A stretch of DNA of 48,641 bases from Streptomyces sp. PH10-H1. GTDB lineage: Bacteria; Actinomycetota; Actinomycetes; Streptomycetales; Streptomycetaceae. Shown in pieces: positions 10,182 through 19,573 of the stretch. Position numbers and translations under genes: made by a program. Location of the stretch: contig NZ_JASISZ010000063.1 in assembly GCF_030063355.1 (NCBI RefSeq), positions 1-48,641 of the forward strand, written 5' to 3'. The notes below the pieces were generated by a model. It was not told the origin of the DNA. It did no database searches and saw only the letters and a program-made list of their open reading frames with translations. The stretch's first letter is position 1; the number at the start of each line of letters is the position of its first letter.

Positions 10182-10829
10182 ATGACGAAGGAACAGCCGA
10201 TCAAGCAGCGCACCAACCGGCGTCGCGGCCTGCGGGCCGCAGCAGCCTGCGCGGTCATCACGATCAGCACCCTGACCGCCGTTCTTCCCGCAGAGGCGGC
10301 CGCGGCACCCGCGCCGGCCGCCTACCCGGCCCAGCTGAGCCTGGCCGCCCCGACTGGCAGGTACCAGGTCGGCGAGGTGGCGAAGGCGGGGCAGAGCTTC
10401 AAGATCGGGGAGCCGGCGCAGATACCGTTCAGCTCCGGCAGCACCCAGGGCACGATCGCTCTCACCGTCACTTCGATCGAACAGGGCCAGGCCGCCGACC
10501 TGAACTCATTCCATCTCGGCGACCAGGTGAAGGGAAAGGTGCCCTACTACATCCACTACTCGGTCAGGAACAGCGGTTCCACCGATCTGTCCTTCGCCTC
10601 GGTGGGACACCTCAAGGGGCTGCTCGCGGATGGCAGCGAAGCCCAGGACCTCCTGACCATCGGTCAGTTCGAAAGGTGTCCGAACGCCATCCTGCCCAGG
10701 GGCTTCACCAACGGCCATACGCAATCCGGCTGCGCGGTCGCCTTGGCACCGTCGGCCTCGGCTGAGGTCACCTCGGCCGAGTACTGGGCCGCTCCCTTCA
10801 CCCTGGGCAAGGGCATCACCTGGAAGTAG
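10182..10829 (+). CDS. Secreted protein of unknown function
   Basis: A 215-residue protein with a clear signal peptide: basic KQRTNRRRGLR, hydrophobic AACAVITISTLTAVLP, then an AEAAAA cleavage region near residue 43. The mature part is beta-rich with segments such as GTIALTVTSIEQGQ and VPYYIHYSVRNSGS, suggesting an extracellular immunoglobulin-like or DUF4352-like fold, which is a guess. Two cysteines (ERCPNA and QSGCAV) may pair. It stands alone downstream of the palindrome. Nothing recognisable lies in 10830-11056. Confidence 0.7.
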   Translation: MTKEQPIKQRTNRRRGLRAAAACAVITISTLTAVLPAEAAAAPAPAAYPAQLSLAAPTGRYQVGEVAKAGQSFKIGEPAQIPFSSGSTQGTIALTVTSIEQGQAADLNSFHLGDQVKGKVPYYIHYSVRNSGSTDLSFASVGHLKGLLADGSEAQDLLTIGQFERCPNAILPRGFTNGHTQSGCAVALAPSASAEVTSAEYWAAPFTLGKGITWK

Positions 10830-11056
10830 GAACATCTCCTGGAGAGGCAGCCACCCGCTCTCAGCTCTGCCCGCCCGGCGAGCGCAGGACGAAGAGGTCC
10901 CCGGATCCTCCGCCTGAAGGCTTGGGGCTGTGCGGCGAGCGGGTACTCGATGGTGTCTCCTGCCGCGTGGGCGGGTACCCGCTGAACCCCTGGCACCGGG
11001 GCGAGTCGTACTCGGACAACCGGCCACAGCCCACGGGGGCAAATGGTGATTGCAGG

Positions 11057-12217
11057 TCAGCGCCGCTCGAGCCAGGTCCGCAGCGCCCACCACCAGTGCA
11101 GCGTGTCCATGACGGCAGTCCGGCTCTCCACGGTGACGACCTCCAGCGAGCTTCCGACCATCTCCTCGAAGCGGGTGAGCCGGTAGCGGATGGTGTTCGG
11201 GTGGACGTGCAGGGCTGTCGCAGTACGGTCGAACCGCTGCCCGTGATCGAGATAGGCGAGCACGGTGGCCGCGAGTTGCCGGTGGAAGTTCTCCGACGGG
11301 TCGAGTGCGCCGAGGAGGGTCCGGCTCAGCAAGTCCGCCATGGCGGGCTGGGCGGCGAGTGCGCTCTGCCCGGCAAGGTCGGTGACGTGGTGCAGACCGC
11401 GCAACCCCAACTCATCCGCGGTGCCAAGAGCGTTCAAACTCAGTGCGTACAGGGGGCGGATCCGGTGCAATGGGGCCTGGGGCGCGACCACCACCAGCGC
11501 CTGGGCGTCGAGAAGTCCGGACGTGGGGAGCCGGGTGGCGATCCCGGTCAGCTTGCCGTCGACCAGGCCGAATATGCCGGGGGTGGTGGCGAGCTGCCGC
11601 TCCAGTGCTCGGGCTCGCAGTGGGTCGGTTACGTCCGACAGCACACAGTGGTACTGCCCCTTCGCTAGCAGCCCGGTCTCGGCCAGTTCGTCGGCTGACA
11701 GAGTGCAGGCGTCGCTGAGCAGCAGCCGGCGCAGCAATTGCGTGCGGGCGTCGCGGGCCGTGCGTGCCAGTTCCAACTCGGCGTCGTGATAGCCGGTGAT
11801 GACGTGTCGTTCCAGTGCACCGGTGTAGCGGTCCGACTCCAGCAGGACCTCCAGCATGACCTCTGCCGGCACGCCCGCCGCGCGGGCACGCTCCATGGCG
11901 ATCTGCACCGCGCGGATCCGGCCCGCCTGGACGCCGCGCAGCAGGGCGGTGAGCGGCACGCCCTGCGCGGCCCGGTCGGCACCCAGCAGGGCGGCCGCCT
12001 CGAAGTCCGGTTCGCTCGGTTCTCCCGGCCGTACGAATGCTGCCAGCCCGGCAGCGAGCATCACCTCGACGTGCCGCCGGTTCTCCGCGGGCGGAAGCTT
12101 GGCCACCTCCACGGAGTCGGCACGCGCCGCCGCGACGACCTCCTCGACCACGGCAGGGTCGAGAGCCATGGCCTGGAATACCGCGGTGAGGGCCCCGCGA
12201 CCCGGTTCAGCCACCAC
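11057..12217 (-). CDS. PucR/CdaR-type transcriptional regulator
   Basis: A 386-residue regulator. The C-terminal PucR-type helix-turn-helix is plain: LAATVLAYLDHGQRFDRTA then ALHVHPNTIRYRLTRFEEM at about residues 310-360. The N-terminal half has no recognised sensor but shows VPLTALLRGVQAGR, common in Streptomyces members. The GTG at 12217 is preceded by GGAGG at a normal distance. It is divergent from the secreted genes at 12433 and 12748, which are possible targets. Confidence 0.85.
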   Translation of the reverse strand: MVAEPGRGALTAVFQAMALDPAVVEEVVAAARADSVEVAKLPPAENRRHVEVMLAAGLAAFVRPGEPSEPDFEAAALLGADRAAQGVPLTALLRGVQAGRIRAVQIAMERARAAGVPAEVMLEVLLESDRYTGALERHVITGYHDAELELARTARDARTQLLRRLLLSDACTLSADELAETGLLAKGQYHCVLSDVTDPLRARALERQLATTPGIFGLVDGKLTGIATRLPTSGLLDAQALVVVAPQAPLHRIRPLYALSLNALGTADELGLRGLHHVTDLAGQSALAAQPAMADLLSRTLLGALDPSENFHRQLAATVLAYLDHGQRFDRTATALHVHPNTIRYRLTRFEEMVGSSLEVVTVESRTAVMDTLHWWWALRTWLERR

Positions 12218-12432
12218 GCTCTACAGCCTCCGCCCGGTATCCAGGGACGCTTGGGGACCATCCACAACCAAGTGTCATGTCATTGGCGACCGGTGCCTAT
12301 CGGTGGTGAGAGCCCCGTTGGTTTCCTTTGGACTACCGGAAAGTAACACCAGTGTGCCGCGACGGGGAGGCCGTCCCTCTCGCAGCGCCGGCCCCCCACC
12401 TGGAACCCCCGTCTCGTCAAAGGTGTGCATCC

Positions 12433-12678
12433 GTGAAGAGCTCCAGGCATAGCGCCCCCCTGGCGACGGTGGCTGTCGTCATCATGACAGTCACGGCGCC
12501 CGGATCCGCCACAGCCCGCAGTGAACTTCCGGTCGCTCACCACTCGTTCGACGCCTTCACGGCATCGATGGCCGACTCGTCGGAGCGCGTGCACCCCCTG
12601 ATCGGGCTGTCCCCGGACAACCACGAACGACCATGTACGGCGTCTCCCAGGTTGCGAGCTACCTGCCATGACGGTTGA
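12433..12678 (+). CDS. Small secreted protein, possibly a truncated lipase-type protein
   Basis: An 81-residue frame starting at GTG 12433, with a signal-peptide-like N-terminus (LATVAVVIMTVTAPGSATA). The remainder, SELPVAHHSFDAFTASMAD and a short Cys-containing tail, weakly recalls the region after the signal peptide in secreted alpha/beta-hydrolase lipases, but no catalytic domain follows. It may be a remnant or a non-gene. It lies in the PucR/propeller intergenic region; the upstream stretch 12218-12432 probably holds divergent promoters. Confidence 0.3.
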   Translation: MKSSRHSAPLATVAVVIMTVTAPGSATARSELPVAHHSFDAFTASMADSSERVHPLIGLSPDNHERPCTASPRLRATCHDG

Positions 12679-12747
12679 GCGTCCCACCATGCCGGTGCCG
12701 CCCGGCCAGTGCGGCGGCAGCCCCCACCAATGCCACCCGGAGTTTCC

Positions 12748-14004
12748 ATGACCGTATTCAAGCGCCCGAGGACCTCTCTCGTGCTGCTCGCCGCAACCCT
12801 GGCCCTCGCCGGCATGTGCACCGCCCCGGCCGGCGCCGGCACCAGTCCCTCGGATCCCCTCAAGGAGGTGCTGTTCGTCGGCAACAACTGGGACGGCACC
12901 GCCGATGTGGTCCGCTCCACCGGCACATTCGCGAAGATCGGGCACCTCAATGTGATCCCCGACAAGAACCTGCGGCTCGCCGAGATCTACCTGAACCCGG
13001 TGCGGCTCGCCGTCTACCTCGCCATCCAGCAGGGCCCCGGTGAGGGCCACGATCAGTACGTCGACGACATGTACACAACGCCGGACGGAAAGGCCGTGGT
13101 GGTCTCCCGCCCCAGCTTCGGAGACGTGGTCTCGCTCGACCTTGCCACAGGGAGGGTCAACTGGCGCTACGAGGTGGCCGGCTACCGCGCCGATCACATG
13201 GCGCTCTCCCCCGACGGCCGGCGCGTCGTGGTCTCCGCTTCCCTGGCGAACTCGGCCTACGTGATCGACATTCAGACGGGTCGGCAGCTCGGCTCGTTCC
13301 AGACCGGCGACAAGCCGCACGAAAATGTCTTCACGGATGACGGAAAGTACCTCTGGAACATGTCGATCGGCGAGGTCCAGACCGGCCTCGACGACCCGTT
13401 GTGGGACTGGACCAAGGGCGACCGGCACATCACCGTCGTCGACGGCGCCACGTACAAGCCGATCCGGACCATCGACATGCGGGCCCGCCTCAACGCGTTC
13501 GGCCGCTCGGACCTCTCCAATTCCGTCCGGCCGGTGGCGTTCTCCCCGGACTGGTCGAAGCTGTACTTCCAGGTGTCGTTCTTCAACGGCTTCGTCGAAT
13601 ACTCCGTCGCCACAGACAAGATCACCCGGGTCAAGACGCTGCCGGAGAACCCGGCCACCAATCCGGACCGAACCACCTGGCCCAACGACTCCCGTGACCA
13701 CGGCCTGTCGATGAGTCCCGACGGATCCAAGCTGTGCGTCGCCGGCACCGTGGACGACTACGCGACGGTCATCGACCGGACCACGCTGCAGGAGGGCCCG
13801 ATCATCCCGGCGTCGAAACCGTACTGGGCCACGGTCAGCGGCGACGGGAAGTACTGCATCATCTCCGAGAGCGGAGCGAACCAGATAACCGCGATCGACT
13901 TCGCCACCGGCCAGAAGGTCCTCTCCGTCCCCGTCGGCTACCATCCCCAGCGCGTCCGCCTCGGCCACGTCGCCACCGACTGGACCGGCCCGGCCGCCGG
14001 CTGA
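12748..14004 (+). CDS. Secreted YncE/YVTN-type beta-propeller protein
   Basis: A 418-residue exported protein. The signal peptide covers about residues 1-30 (LVLLAATLALAGMCTAPAGA). The rest is built of propeller blades with recurring motifs such as TTPDGKAVVVSRPS, LSPDGRRVVVSASLANSAYV, FTDDGKYLWNMS, FSPDWSKLYFQ and MSPDGSKLCVAGT. The ATG at 12748 has GGAG five bases upstream. Such propellers often bind ligands or act with redox enzymes outside the cell. No partner enzyme is adjacent, so the role stays open. Confidence 0.85.
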   Translation: MTVFKRPRTSLVLLAATLALAGMCTAPAGAGTSPSDPLKEVLFVGNNWDGTADVVRSTGTFAKIGHLNVIPDKNLRLAEIYLNPVRLAVYLAIQQGPGEGHDQYVDDMYTTPDGKAVVVSRPSFGDVVSLDLATGRVNWRYEVAGYRADHMALSPDGRRVVVSASLANSAYVIDIQTGRQLGSFQTGDKPHENVFTDDGKYLWNMSIGEVQTGLDDPLWDWTKGDRHITVVDGATYKPIRTIDMRARLNAFGRSDLSNSVRPVAFSPDWSKLYFQVSFFNGFVEYSVATDKITRVKTLPENPATNPDRTTWPNDSRDHGLSMSPDGSKLCVAGTVDDYATVIDRTTLQEGPIIPASKPYWATVSGDGKYCIISESGANQITAIDFATGQKVLSVPVGYHPQRVRLGHVATDWTGPAAG

Positions 14005-14677
14005 CAGTGCACGTCCCGCGGCGCCGAGGCCGTAGCTCACGGCTGTGCAGTTTCTCGACCATCATGCTGGCCGCCTCGGCGTCAATGCGGGGAGGGAGGG
14101 AGGTGCAGGCGCACTGCACCCCACCGCATCCTGCCGTCTCCGGCCAGGACAGTGCGGAGGAAGTGCCAGGAGCGGCCCGTAGTCCTTCATCGGACGCGGG
14201 CCGCTGTTGTGCGTTCGGAGACGGATTCCTCAACTCACCGATTTGCCTTGCACACTTGTGCTCGCCTGCGCCGCTCCGCCCGCCGCATCGCCACCGGTAT
14301 CCGCGGTGCCCAGACAGCCGGTTGGGACGTCTCACTGTTCATGACATCGTCCGCCCTTCGATGGGAGGACCCGCCGGGCTCGGGAAGCTGCGCAGGCTGA
14401 CCAGCCACCCGGTGCGGTACCCGTTTCGACGGCGCGGCAGTCGTTGAAGGGGATGACGGATCCGCGATGTTCACCGCCCCGTAAGCCAATGCGGCTGTCT
14501 TGGTTTCGTTCGACTCAGGTCGGTCCAGTCGCATCGGCACCCCACGCTGACTGACCCAACCGCCTATCTCGATGACCGTGAGTCTCCTGGGTGACAGGAT
14601 GAGCCCCGTTGTGGATGATGATCTCAAGTTCCTGGATCAGCCTTCATACGACGACTATCGAAGTGAGGGGTCAAGCA
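14005..14677. other. Gene-poor region with two hairpins
   Basis: No convincing gene. It contains GGTGCAG-GCGCA-CTGCACC at 14102-14120 (7-bp stem) and AGCGGCCCG/CGGGCCGCT at 14171-14179 and 14197-14205 (9-bp stem, 17-base loop). Either could terminate transcription from the propeller gene. Open frames here lack start signals or recognisable content. Confidence 0.5.
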
Positions 14678-15289
14678 ATGCCACGCGCCCGAGCCTCTAT
14701 ACACGCGATGACAACGAGCCTGGCTGCAGCAGGCGTTCTGCTCATGAGTGCCTGTGGTCAGCAGACCGCAGGCACCACTACCTCGCCATCCACACCCGCT
14801 CGGACCGTCTCCTCACCCAGCGGCACGCCTCTCGCCAGCCAGCCGTCGAGTGACAGCTCCGGGCCGGCCAACCAGCAGAGATTGGATGTGGCGGCGAACG
14901 AGATCGATCGACTGAGTGCCTCATACGCCGACACCTACACCGGGCTCGTGGTCGACAGCCCAGGGGACCGTGTCATCGTCTACCGCACGAAAGACCCGTC
15001 CTTTGATGCCGCGATCACTCGCCTCCATAGCGGTGTGCGAACAGAACTACGCGACGCGCCACAGTCCAAGAAGGCGATGCAGGTCACCCGAAGCGCCCTC
15101 GAAACGCTGATGGGACACACCAAGGGCTACAAGATCTGGTCAGTTGGCGCCGGAAGTGAAAACAGCTATGCCAAGGGCGTAGTGGAGGTTGGCGTCACCG
15201 GCAATCTTGAACAGGCGAAACACGAACTGGGCGCCAAATTCGGCGATCACGTCGACGTCCGGGCCGAAGAGCCACCCTCAGCGGGATGA
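14678..15289 (+). CDS. Putative lipoprotein
   Basis: A 203-residue protein with a lipoprotein signal: MPRARASIHAMTT, then hydrophobic SLAAAGVLLMSAC with the lipobox Cys at about residue 26. A Ser/Thr/Pro-rich linker follows and then a globular part (RLDVAANEIDRLSASYADTY and KGVVEVGVTGNLEQAKHELG). The ATG at 14678 has GAGGGG seven bases upstream; a longer in-frame start at 14609 is less likely. It should be anchored on the outer face of the membrane. No family is recognised. Confidence 0.72.
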   Translation: MPRARASIHAMTTSLAAAGVLLMSACGQQTAGTTTSPSTPARTVSSPSGTPLASQPSSDSSGPANQQRLDVAANEIDRLSASYADTYTGLVVDSPGDRVIVYRTKDPSFDAAITRLHSGVRTELRDAPQSKKAMQVTRSALETLMGHTKGYKIWSVGAGSENSYAKGVVEVGVTGNLEQAKHELGAKFGDHVDVRAEEPPSAG

Positions 15290-15349
15290 CACGCCCATCC
15301 CCCGCGCACGCACCCCGCACGGCACCCGTGACGGCCCCCTACGTCATGG

Positions 15350-15692
15350 CAGCAGCATCCGGGGCCGTCGATCACCCGCCGCCTGGTGGAACGTCGCGTC
15401 CAGCGCCCCCGGGCCCGCTCCAGACTCCATAGCCCCCGCCGCCCACCGCGACCTGGCCGCACTGACGCCACGCGAACGCGAGGTGCTGACGCTCATGGGC
15501 CGGGGCCCGTCCGATACCGAACTGGCGCAGGAACTGACGCTCAGCGAGGCGACGGTCAAGACCCATGTGGCACGGATCTTCGCCAAACCGACCCTGCGCG
15601 ACCGGGCCCAGGCCGTCGTCCTCGCCTACGGGACCCGACTCGACTCACCCGGCGAATCCGCGCCATCCGCCGGACCGGCCGGTAGCCCGTGA
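15350..15692 (+). pseudogene. LuxR/NarL-type response-regulator C-terminal remnant
   Basis: The output domain is clear: LAALTPREREVLTLMGRGPS, then DTELAQELTLSEATVKTHVA and RIFAKPTLRDRAQAVVLAYG. The linker helix SITRRLVERRVQRP lies in a different frame near 15365, so a frameshift separates it, and the phosphoacceptor receiver domain is missing. No start codon with a ribosome site precedes the domain. It looks like a decayed two-component regulator. Confidence 0.7.
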
Positions 15693-15929
15693 CCCCACGC
15701 GGGGCTCCGGTGTCGTCAACGACCGACCCGTCGAAGACCGGGTCAGAGCGTTCTTCTCAACGCAGTGAGTCCCATCAGGAGAAGCCTGAACCAGGCATCT
15801 GGTGTGGAAGTATGTGCGATCAAGGCGGGGCTGCCGGAAGTGACGCGTTACGCCGCGATGGACGGCGGACATGGTGGGCTCGCTGAACTTTCCTGTATCG
15901 AGATCGAGACATTGGGGGGTGCTGCGGTG

Positions 15930-16877
15930 ATGTCCAGACGCGTCAACGTCGTGGGAGCAGGGATCGTCGGTCTGAGCATCGCGCACGATCTGGCCCTGCG
16001 CGGCAATGCCGTCACAGTGATCGCTGATCGAAGCGCAGGAGAGAGCGTGTCGGGCGTCGCGGCCGCGGTGTGGTTTCCGTACCGGAGCGGTGCGTCACCG
16101 TCGCTCATGGCCTGGCTGCTTGGAGCCCGGAAGCGTTTCGAGCAGCTTGCTACCGATTGTGCCGCTGGTGTCGATCTCCGAGAGGGCATCGTGGTCGAGC
16201 GACACATGGGGGCGGATCGCTCGTGGACCGAAGTTGTCCCGCACCACCAAGAAGCGACTGCGGACGAACTGCCCTCCGAGGCAGTGGCGGGTGTGCGGGC
16301 TACCGTGCCCGTCATATCTATGCCGCACTACCTTCCTTGGCTGGAGAAGCGCTGCGCGAGCCTCGGGGTGAGGTTCGTCGATCGCACGGTCGCCTCCGTC
16401 GATGACGTCGCTGGCGATGCCGACCTCGTTGTCGTCGCCGCGGGGATGGGCTCCGGGGTCCTGCTCAATGACGACTCGATGTTTCCCGTCCAGGGGCAGA
16501 TCGTCCGTCTTGCCAACCCAGGAATCACCGAGTGGATCACCGACGTCGACAACCCCGCAGGCCTCACATATATCGTTCCCCGTCGTGAAGACATCGTCTG
16601 TGGCGGGGTGGCGCAGGTGGGTTCATGGGTCACCGAACCCGTGGCCGAGGTGGAGCAGGCGATCCTGCGCCGCGTGGTTTCCCTGATGCCCGCGCTCGCC
16701 GGGCTGCCCATCCTCTCGCGCGCCACTGGTCTCCGCCCGGCTCGCGACACCATTCGCCTGGAACACGTCGATGGCTACCCTGTCCCCGTGATCGCCTGCT
16801 ACGGCCATGGGGGTGCAGGTGTCACTCTGTCGTGGGGGTGCGCCGAAGCCGTTGCCGATCTCGCCGATCAGACCTGA
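15930..16877 (+). CDS. D-amino-acid-oxidase-like FAD-dependent oxidoreductase
   Basis: A 315-residue FAD protein. The Rossmann motif is VNVVGAGIVGLSIAHDLALRG at the N-terminus. Further marks are VAAAVWFPYRSG, the MPHYLPWLEKR region, PVQGQIVRL, and the C-terminal GLRPARDTIRLE with CYGHGGAGVTLSWGCA, all typical of D-amino-acid oxidases. These enzymes oxidise D-amino acids to keto acids with release of peroxide and ammonia. A GTG lies one codon before the ATG. A peroxide-generating enzyme a few kilobases from katG is suggestive but not proof of linkage. Confidence 0.85.
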   Translation: MSRRVNVVGAGIVGLSIAHDLALRGNAVTVIADRSAGESVSGVAAAVWFPYRSGASPSLMAWLLGARKRFEQLATDCAAGVDLREGIVVERHMGADRSWTEVVPHHQEATADELPSEAVAGVRATVPVISMPHYLPWLEKRCASLGVRFVDRTVASVDDVAGDADLVVVAAGMGSGVLLNDDSMFPVQGQIVRLANPGITEWITDVDNPAGLTYIVPRREDIVCGGVAQVGSWVTEPVAEVEQAILRRVVSLMPALAGLPILSRATGLRPARDTIRLEHVDGYPVPVIACYGHGGAGVTLSWGCAEAVADLADQT

Positions 16878-17080
16878 ACGCACGCGGCTTGTGCGAGCTG
16901 GTCCGATGTGGTGGCCGGCGGTGCGGCACGACGGGCCGGCTTGCGACGGCGCGGCGGACATGAGAGCGCGTGCTCGCTCGCCCCGGCCGCCCGGAAGGGA
17001 CCGTAGCGGAAGTAGACCGGAGCATCAGGCGTCGCAGGCGTCACCGGCCGCGTCTTTTTCCCCAGATGAACAGGAGCGTC

Positions 17081-18367
17081 ATGGTGCAAGGCAAGTTCGT
17101 TCACCGCGCGGCGATGGGCGCGGTGGTGCTGGCTCTCGTCGTCACCCCGGTCCCGGCCTTCGCGGCTCAGTCCGCGACCCGAGCCGTGGAGGGGATCGCT
17201 ACTCGGCAGGCGCCCAGCGACGGGCTGCAGAAGCCGGATCTCGATGCCCTGCATCAGATCTTCGCGCAGGTGATGGCCGGAGGCGCGCCAGGGGTGATGA
17301 CCCGTATCGACAGCGGGAACACCGTCTACCGGGAGACCGCCGGGGTGGCCGACCGCTCCACCGGGCAGGCCATGGACACCGATGCGCGCTTCCGTGTCGG
17401 CAGCATTACCAAGTCCTTCTCGACGGTGGTGCTGTTGCAGCTCGTCGGTGAGGGAAAGGTTTCCCTGGACGCGCCGGTCAACCAGTACCTGCCCGGTCTG
17501 CTGCCCGACTCGACGATCACGGTGCGGCACCTGCTGACCCACCGCAGTGGCCTGTGGGACTACACGAACGACATGTTCGCCAGCACCGTCCCCGGGTTCG
17601 AGGCGGTCCGGAACAAGGTGTTCACGTACCAGGAGCTGGTGAAGCTCTCGCTCGCCCACCCGATGACCGCCAAGCCGGGCGCCGCCTACCAGTACTCCAA
17701 CACCAACTTCGTGGTCGTCGGCGCACTGATCGAGAAGATAACCGGTCACCCCGTGGGCACCGAGTACCAGCGGCGCATCATCGGTCCTCTGCACCTGAAC
17801 GACACCGTCTACGTACACCCCCGCGCCACCATCCCGGGTCGTCACATCAAGGGCTACCTGACCCCCGACCAGGCGGGCGCTCCGCTGGTCGACTCCACTG
17901 ACCAGACGGTCTCGTGGGCCCAGTCCGCCGGTGCGATGGTCTCGAACTCCCATGACCTCAACCGCTTCTTCTCCTCCCTGCTGAGCGGCCGTCTGCTCAG
18001 CGCGAGCATGCTCACCGAGATGCTCAAGATGACCCCCAGCGACACCACCGGAACCCGCTTCTACGGACTCGGCCTGCGCCAGCGCAACCTGTCCTGCGGC
18101 ATCTCGGTCTACGGCCACACCGGCACCGTCCAGGGCTTCTACTCGTACGCCTTCACCACCCGCGACGGCCGCCGCAGCGTCAGCTCGATGGCCAACACCT
18201 CCAACAACGGCAATGTGAACACCATCCTCGGCAACACCCTCGAAGCAGCCTTCTGCGGCAAGACCCCCACCCCGAAGGCCCCAGCCCCGTCCTCGAAGCA
18301 GTCTGCGGTGACCACGCCGTCAGCCCCGTTCTACGAGGACATCGCCCCGAACATCGCCCGCCACTGA
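17081..18367 (+). CDS. Secreted serine hydrolase (class C beta-lactamase / D-Ala-D-Ala carboxypeptidase fold)
   Basis: A 428-residue exported protein with signal peptide AAMGAVVLALVVTPVPAFAA. Catalytic motifs are SxxK in RVGSITKSFS, YxN in YQYSNTN and HxG in YGHTGTVQG. LLTHRSGLWDY is another family hallmark. The C-terminal ~35 residues are Pro/Ser-rich and low-complexity. ATG 17081 has GGAG four bases upstream; ATG 17066 is an in-frame alternative. Relatives include D-aminopeptidases, esterases and DD-carboxypeptidases. A D-amino-acid-releasing enzyme would fit beside the D-amino-acid-oxidase-like gene, but that is inference. Confidence 0.88.
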   Translation: MVQGKFVHRAAMGAVVLALVVTPVPAFAAQSATRAVEGIATRQAPSDGLQKPDLDALHQIFAQVMAGGAPGVMTRIDSGNTVYRETAGVADRSTGQAMDTDARFRVGSITKSFSTVVLLQLVGEGKVSLDAPVNQYLPGLLPDSTITVRHLLTHRSGLWDYTNDMFASTVPGFEAVRNKVFTYQELVKLSLAHPMTAKPGAAYQYSNTNFVVVGALIEKITGHPVGTEYQRRIIGPLHLNDTVYVHPRATIPGRHIKGYLTPDQAGAPLVDSTDQTVSWAQSAGAMVSNSHDLNRFFSSLLSGRLLSASMLTEMLKMTPSDTTGTRFYGLGLRQRNLSCGISVYGHTGTVQGFYSYAFTTRDGRRSVSSMANTSNNGNVNTILGNTLEAAFCGKTPTPKAPAPSSKQSAVTTPSAPFYEDIAPNIARH

Positions 18368-18549
18368 GCACTTCCCGGCGCGGTGGCCGTGCGACCCGGC
18401 CAGGGTCGCGGCCACCGCGCCGGGGGGCCGCACGACTGCTCAGCGACATCGGCGCCCGGGCGCGGGGATTGGTCGAGCGTCCCGCGAACGCAGGGATGCG
18501 CCGAGACGGGAGTGCTGCGCGCTTCGAGACGACGCACCCGTCACCAGGC

Positions 18550-18591
18550 GGCTGTGCCCCTCCTGCGCCTAGGCGCAGGAGGGGCACAGCC
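18550..18591. terminator. Perfect 42-bp palindrome spanning the 3' end of the catR-like gene
   Basis: The sequence from GGCTGTGCCCCTCCTGCGCC through its exact complement is a perfect palindrome centred at 18570/18571. It includes the last codons and the stop of the CatR-like gene. As RNA it would form a very stable hairpin on either strand and probably ends both this gene and the convergent serine hydrolase message. Confidence 0.75.
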
Positions 18592-18979
18592 CGCGGTAGG
18601 TGACCTCGACTTCGGCCACCGTGAAGCCGAAGCGCTCCTCCGCCGGGAGGTCGGCCAGTGGATTGCCGGTCGGGTGGACATCGCGGATGGTGCCGCAGTT
18701 GGAGCACACCAGGTGCTGGTGCGGGTGGTGTGCGTTGGGGTCGTAGCGCTTGGCGCGGCCGTCGGTGGAGACCTCTATGACCTCACCGAGGGTAACCATC
18801 TCGCCCAGGGTGTTGTAGACGGTCGCCCGGGAGATCTCGGGCAGCCGCTGTGCCGCGCGGGCGTGCACCTCGTCGGCCGTGAGATGCACGTGGTCGCCAT
18901 CGAGGACCTCCGCAACGACACGCCGCTGGGAGGTCATCCGCCAGCCACGCCCGCGCAGTCGTTCCAGCAGGTCACTCAT
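18569..18979 (-). CDS. catR: Fur-family peroxide-type repressor (CatR/PerR-like)
   Basis: A 136-residue Fur-family metalloregulator. The N-terminal winged helix contains MTSQRRVVAEVLDG and ISRATVYNTLGEMVTLGEV. The dimerisation domain has the metal ligands RYDPNAHHPHQHLVCSNCG and a second CxxC in GLCPSCA. The DPNAHHPHQH region and the overall sequence resemble Streptomyces CatR, which represses catalase and is inactivated by peroxide. It is divergent from the furS remnant and katG. As the furS-like gene is broken, this protein may now be the only nearby peroxide sensor. Confidence 0.83.
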   Translation of the reverse strand: MSDLLERLRGRGWRMTSQRRVVAEVLDGDHVHLTADEVHARAAQRLPEISRATVYNTLGEMVTLGEVIEVSTDGRAKRYDPNAHHPHQHLVCSNCGTIRDVHPTGNPLADLPAEERFGFTVAEVEVTYRGLCPSCA

Positions 18980-19067
18980 ATCGGTTCACCTATTCAGGTT
19001 CGGTGGGATACCCGAAGTTTACCCATGGAAGTCCGGGTTCCGATTCGATAGGGGTTTGGCGCGCTTC

Positions 19068-19095
19068 TTGACTTGGAATCTGTCCATTGTAGGAT
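19068..19095 (+). promoter_or_regulatory. Promoter of the furS-katG unit
   Basis: TTGACT at 19068-19073 and TAGGAT at 19090-19095 are separated by 16 bases, with an A/T-rich spacer unusual for this region. The arrangement resembles Fur-controlled furA/furS-katG promoters of actinobacteria. The intervening operator-like sequence would be the expected Fur-protein target. Confidence 0.6.
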
Positions 19096-19129
19096 CGGTT
19101 CCGGCGATAGCCAAGGGACAGGAAGACTC

Positions 19130-19540
19130 CAGTACGGCAGGAGACAGAAACGTGACAGGACCACCGCCGAGGTGCTGCGCGGTGCCGGCCTGGGGGTGAC
19201 GGCTACCCGCGTCGCGCTGTTCGAGACCGTCCGGGACGGTGACCACCTCGGCGTCGAGGCGATCCCCCGGGGCACGCGATCGCGTGGGCCGCATCTCCCT
19301 CAAGTCGGGTGTCAGGCCCTCCACGCGCTCACCGCCGCGGGACTCGTATGCCGCATCGAACCGGCCGGCAGCCCGGCCCGGTTCGAGGGACGCGTCGCGT
19401 CGCTGATGTCGACTGCGCGATCGGCGAGGCTACCTGTCTGACTGTGTATGACGTACGACGACCACGGCTTCTCGATCGACGAGGCCGAGGTCATCTACTG
19501 GGGCCTTTGCCCCGACTGTTCCACCGACCGCAGTTCCTGA
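19130..19540 (+). pseudogene. Decayed furS/furA-like regulator upstream of katG
   Basis: Recognisable Fur pieces occur in order: TTAEVLRGAGLGVTATRVAL, GDHLGVEAI, ALHALTAAGLVCRIEPAGS, ARFEGRV, then DVDCAIGEATCLTVYD, and in another frame DDHGFSIDEAEVIYWGLCPD to a stop at 19538-19540. The histidine-rich VCxxCG metal site expected between ARFEGRV and DVDC is deleted. At least two frameshifts are needed and the middle, around the DNA-recognition helix (QVGCQALHALT), is scrambled. In actinobacteria furA/furS normally sits just upstream of katG and represses it, as positioned here. Confidence 0.8.
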
Positions 19541-19573
19541 GCCACGTGATCCGCCTGGTCCGGAAGGATTTCC

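Noticed and set aside
12280..14040. Very long minus-strand open frame opposite the propeller gene
   Set aside because: It is a shadow of the beta-propeller gene's G/C-rich third positions. The plus strand carries the signal peptide, ribosome site and propeller motifs.
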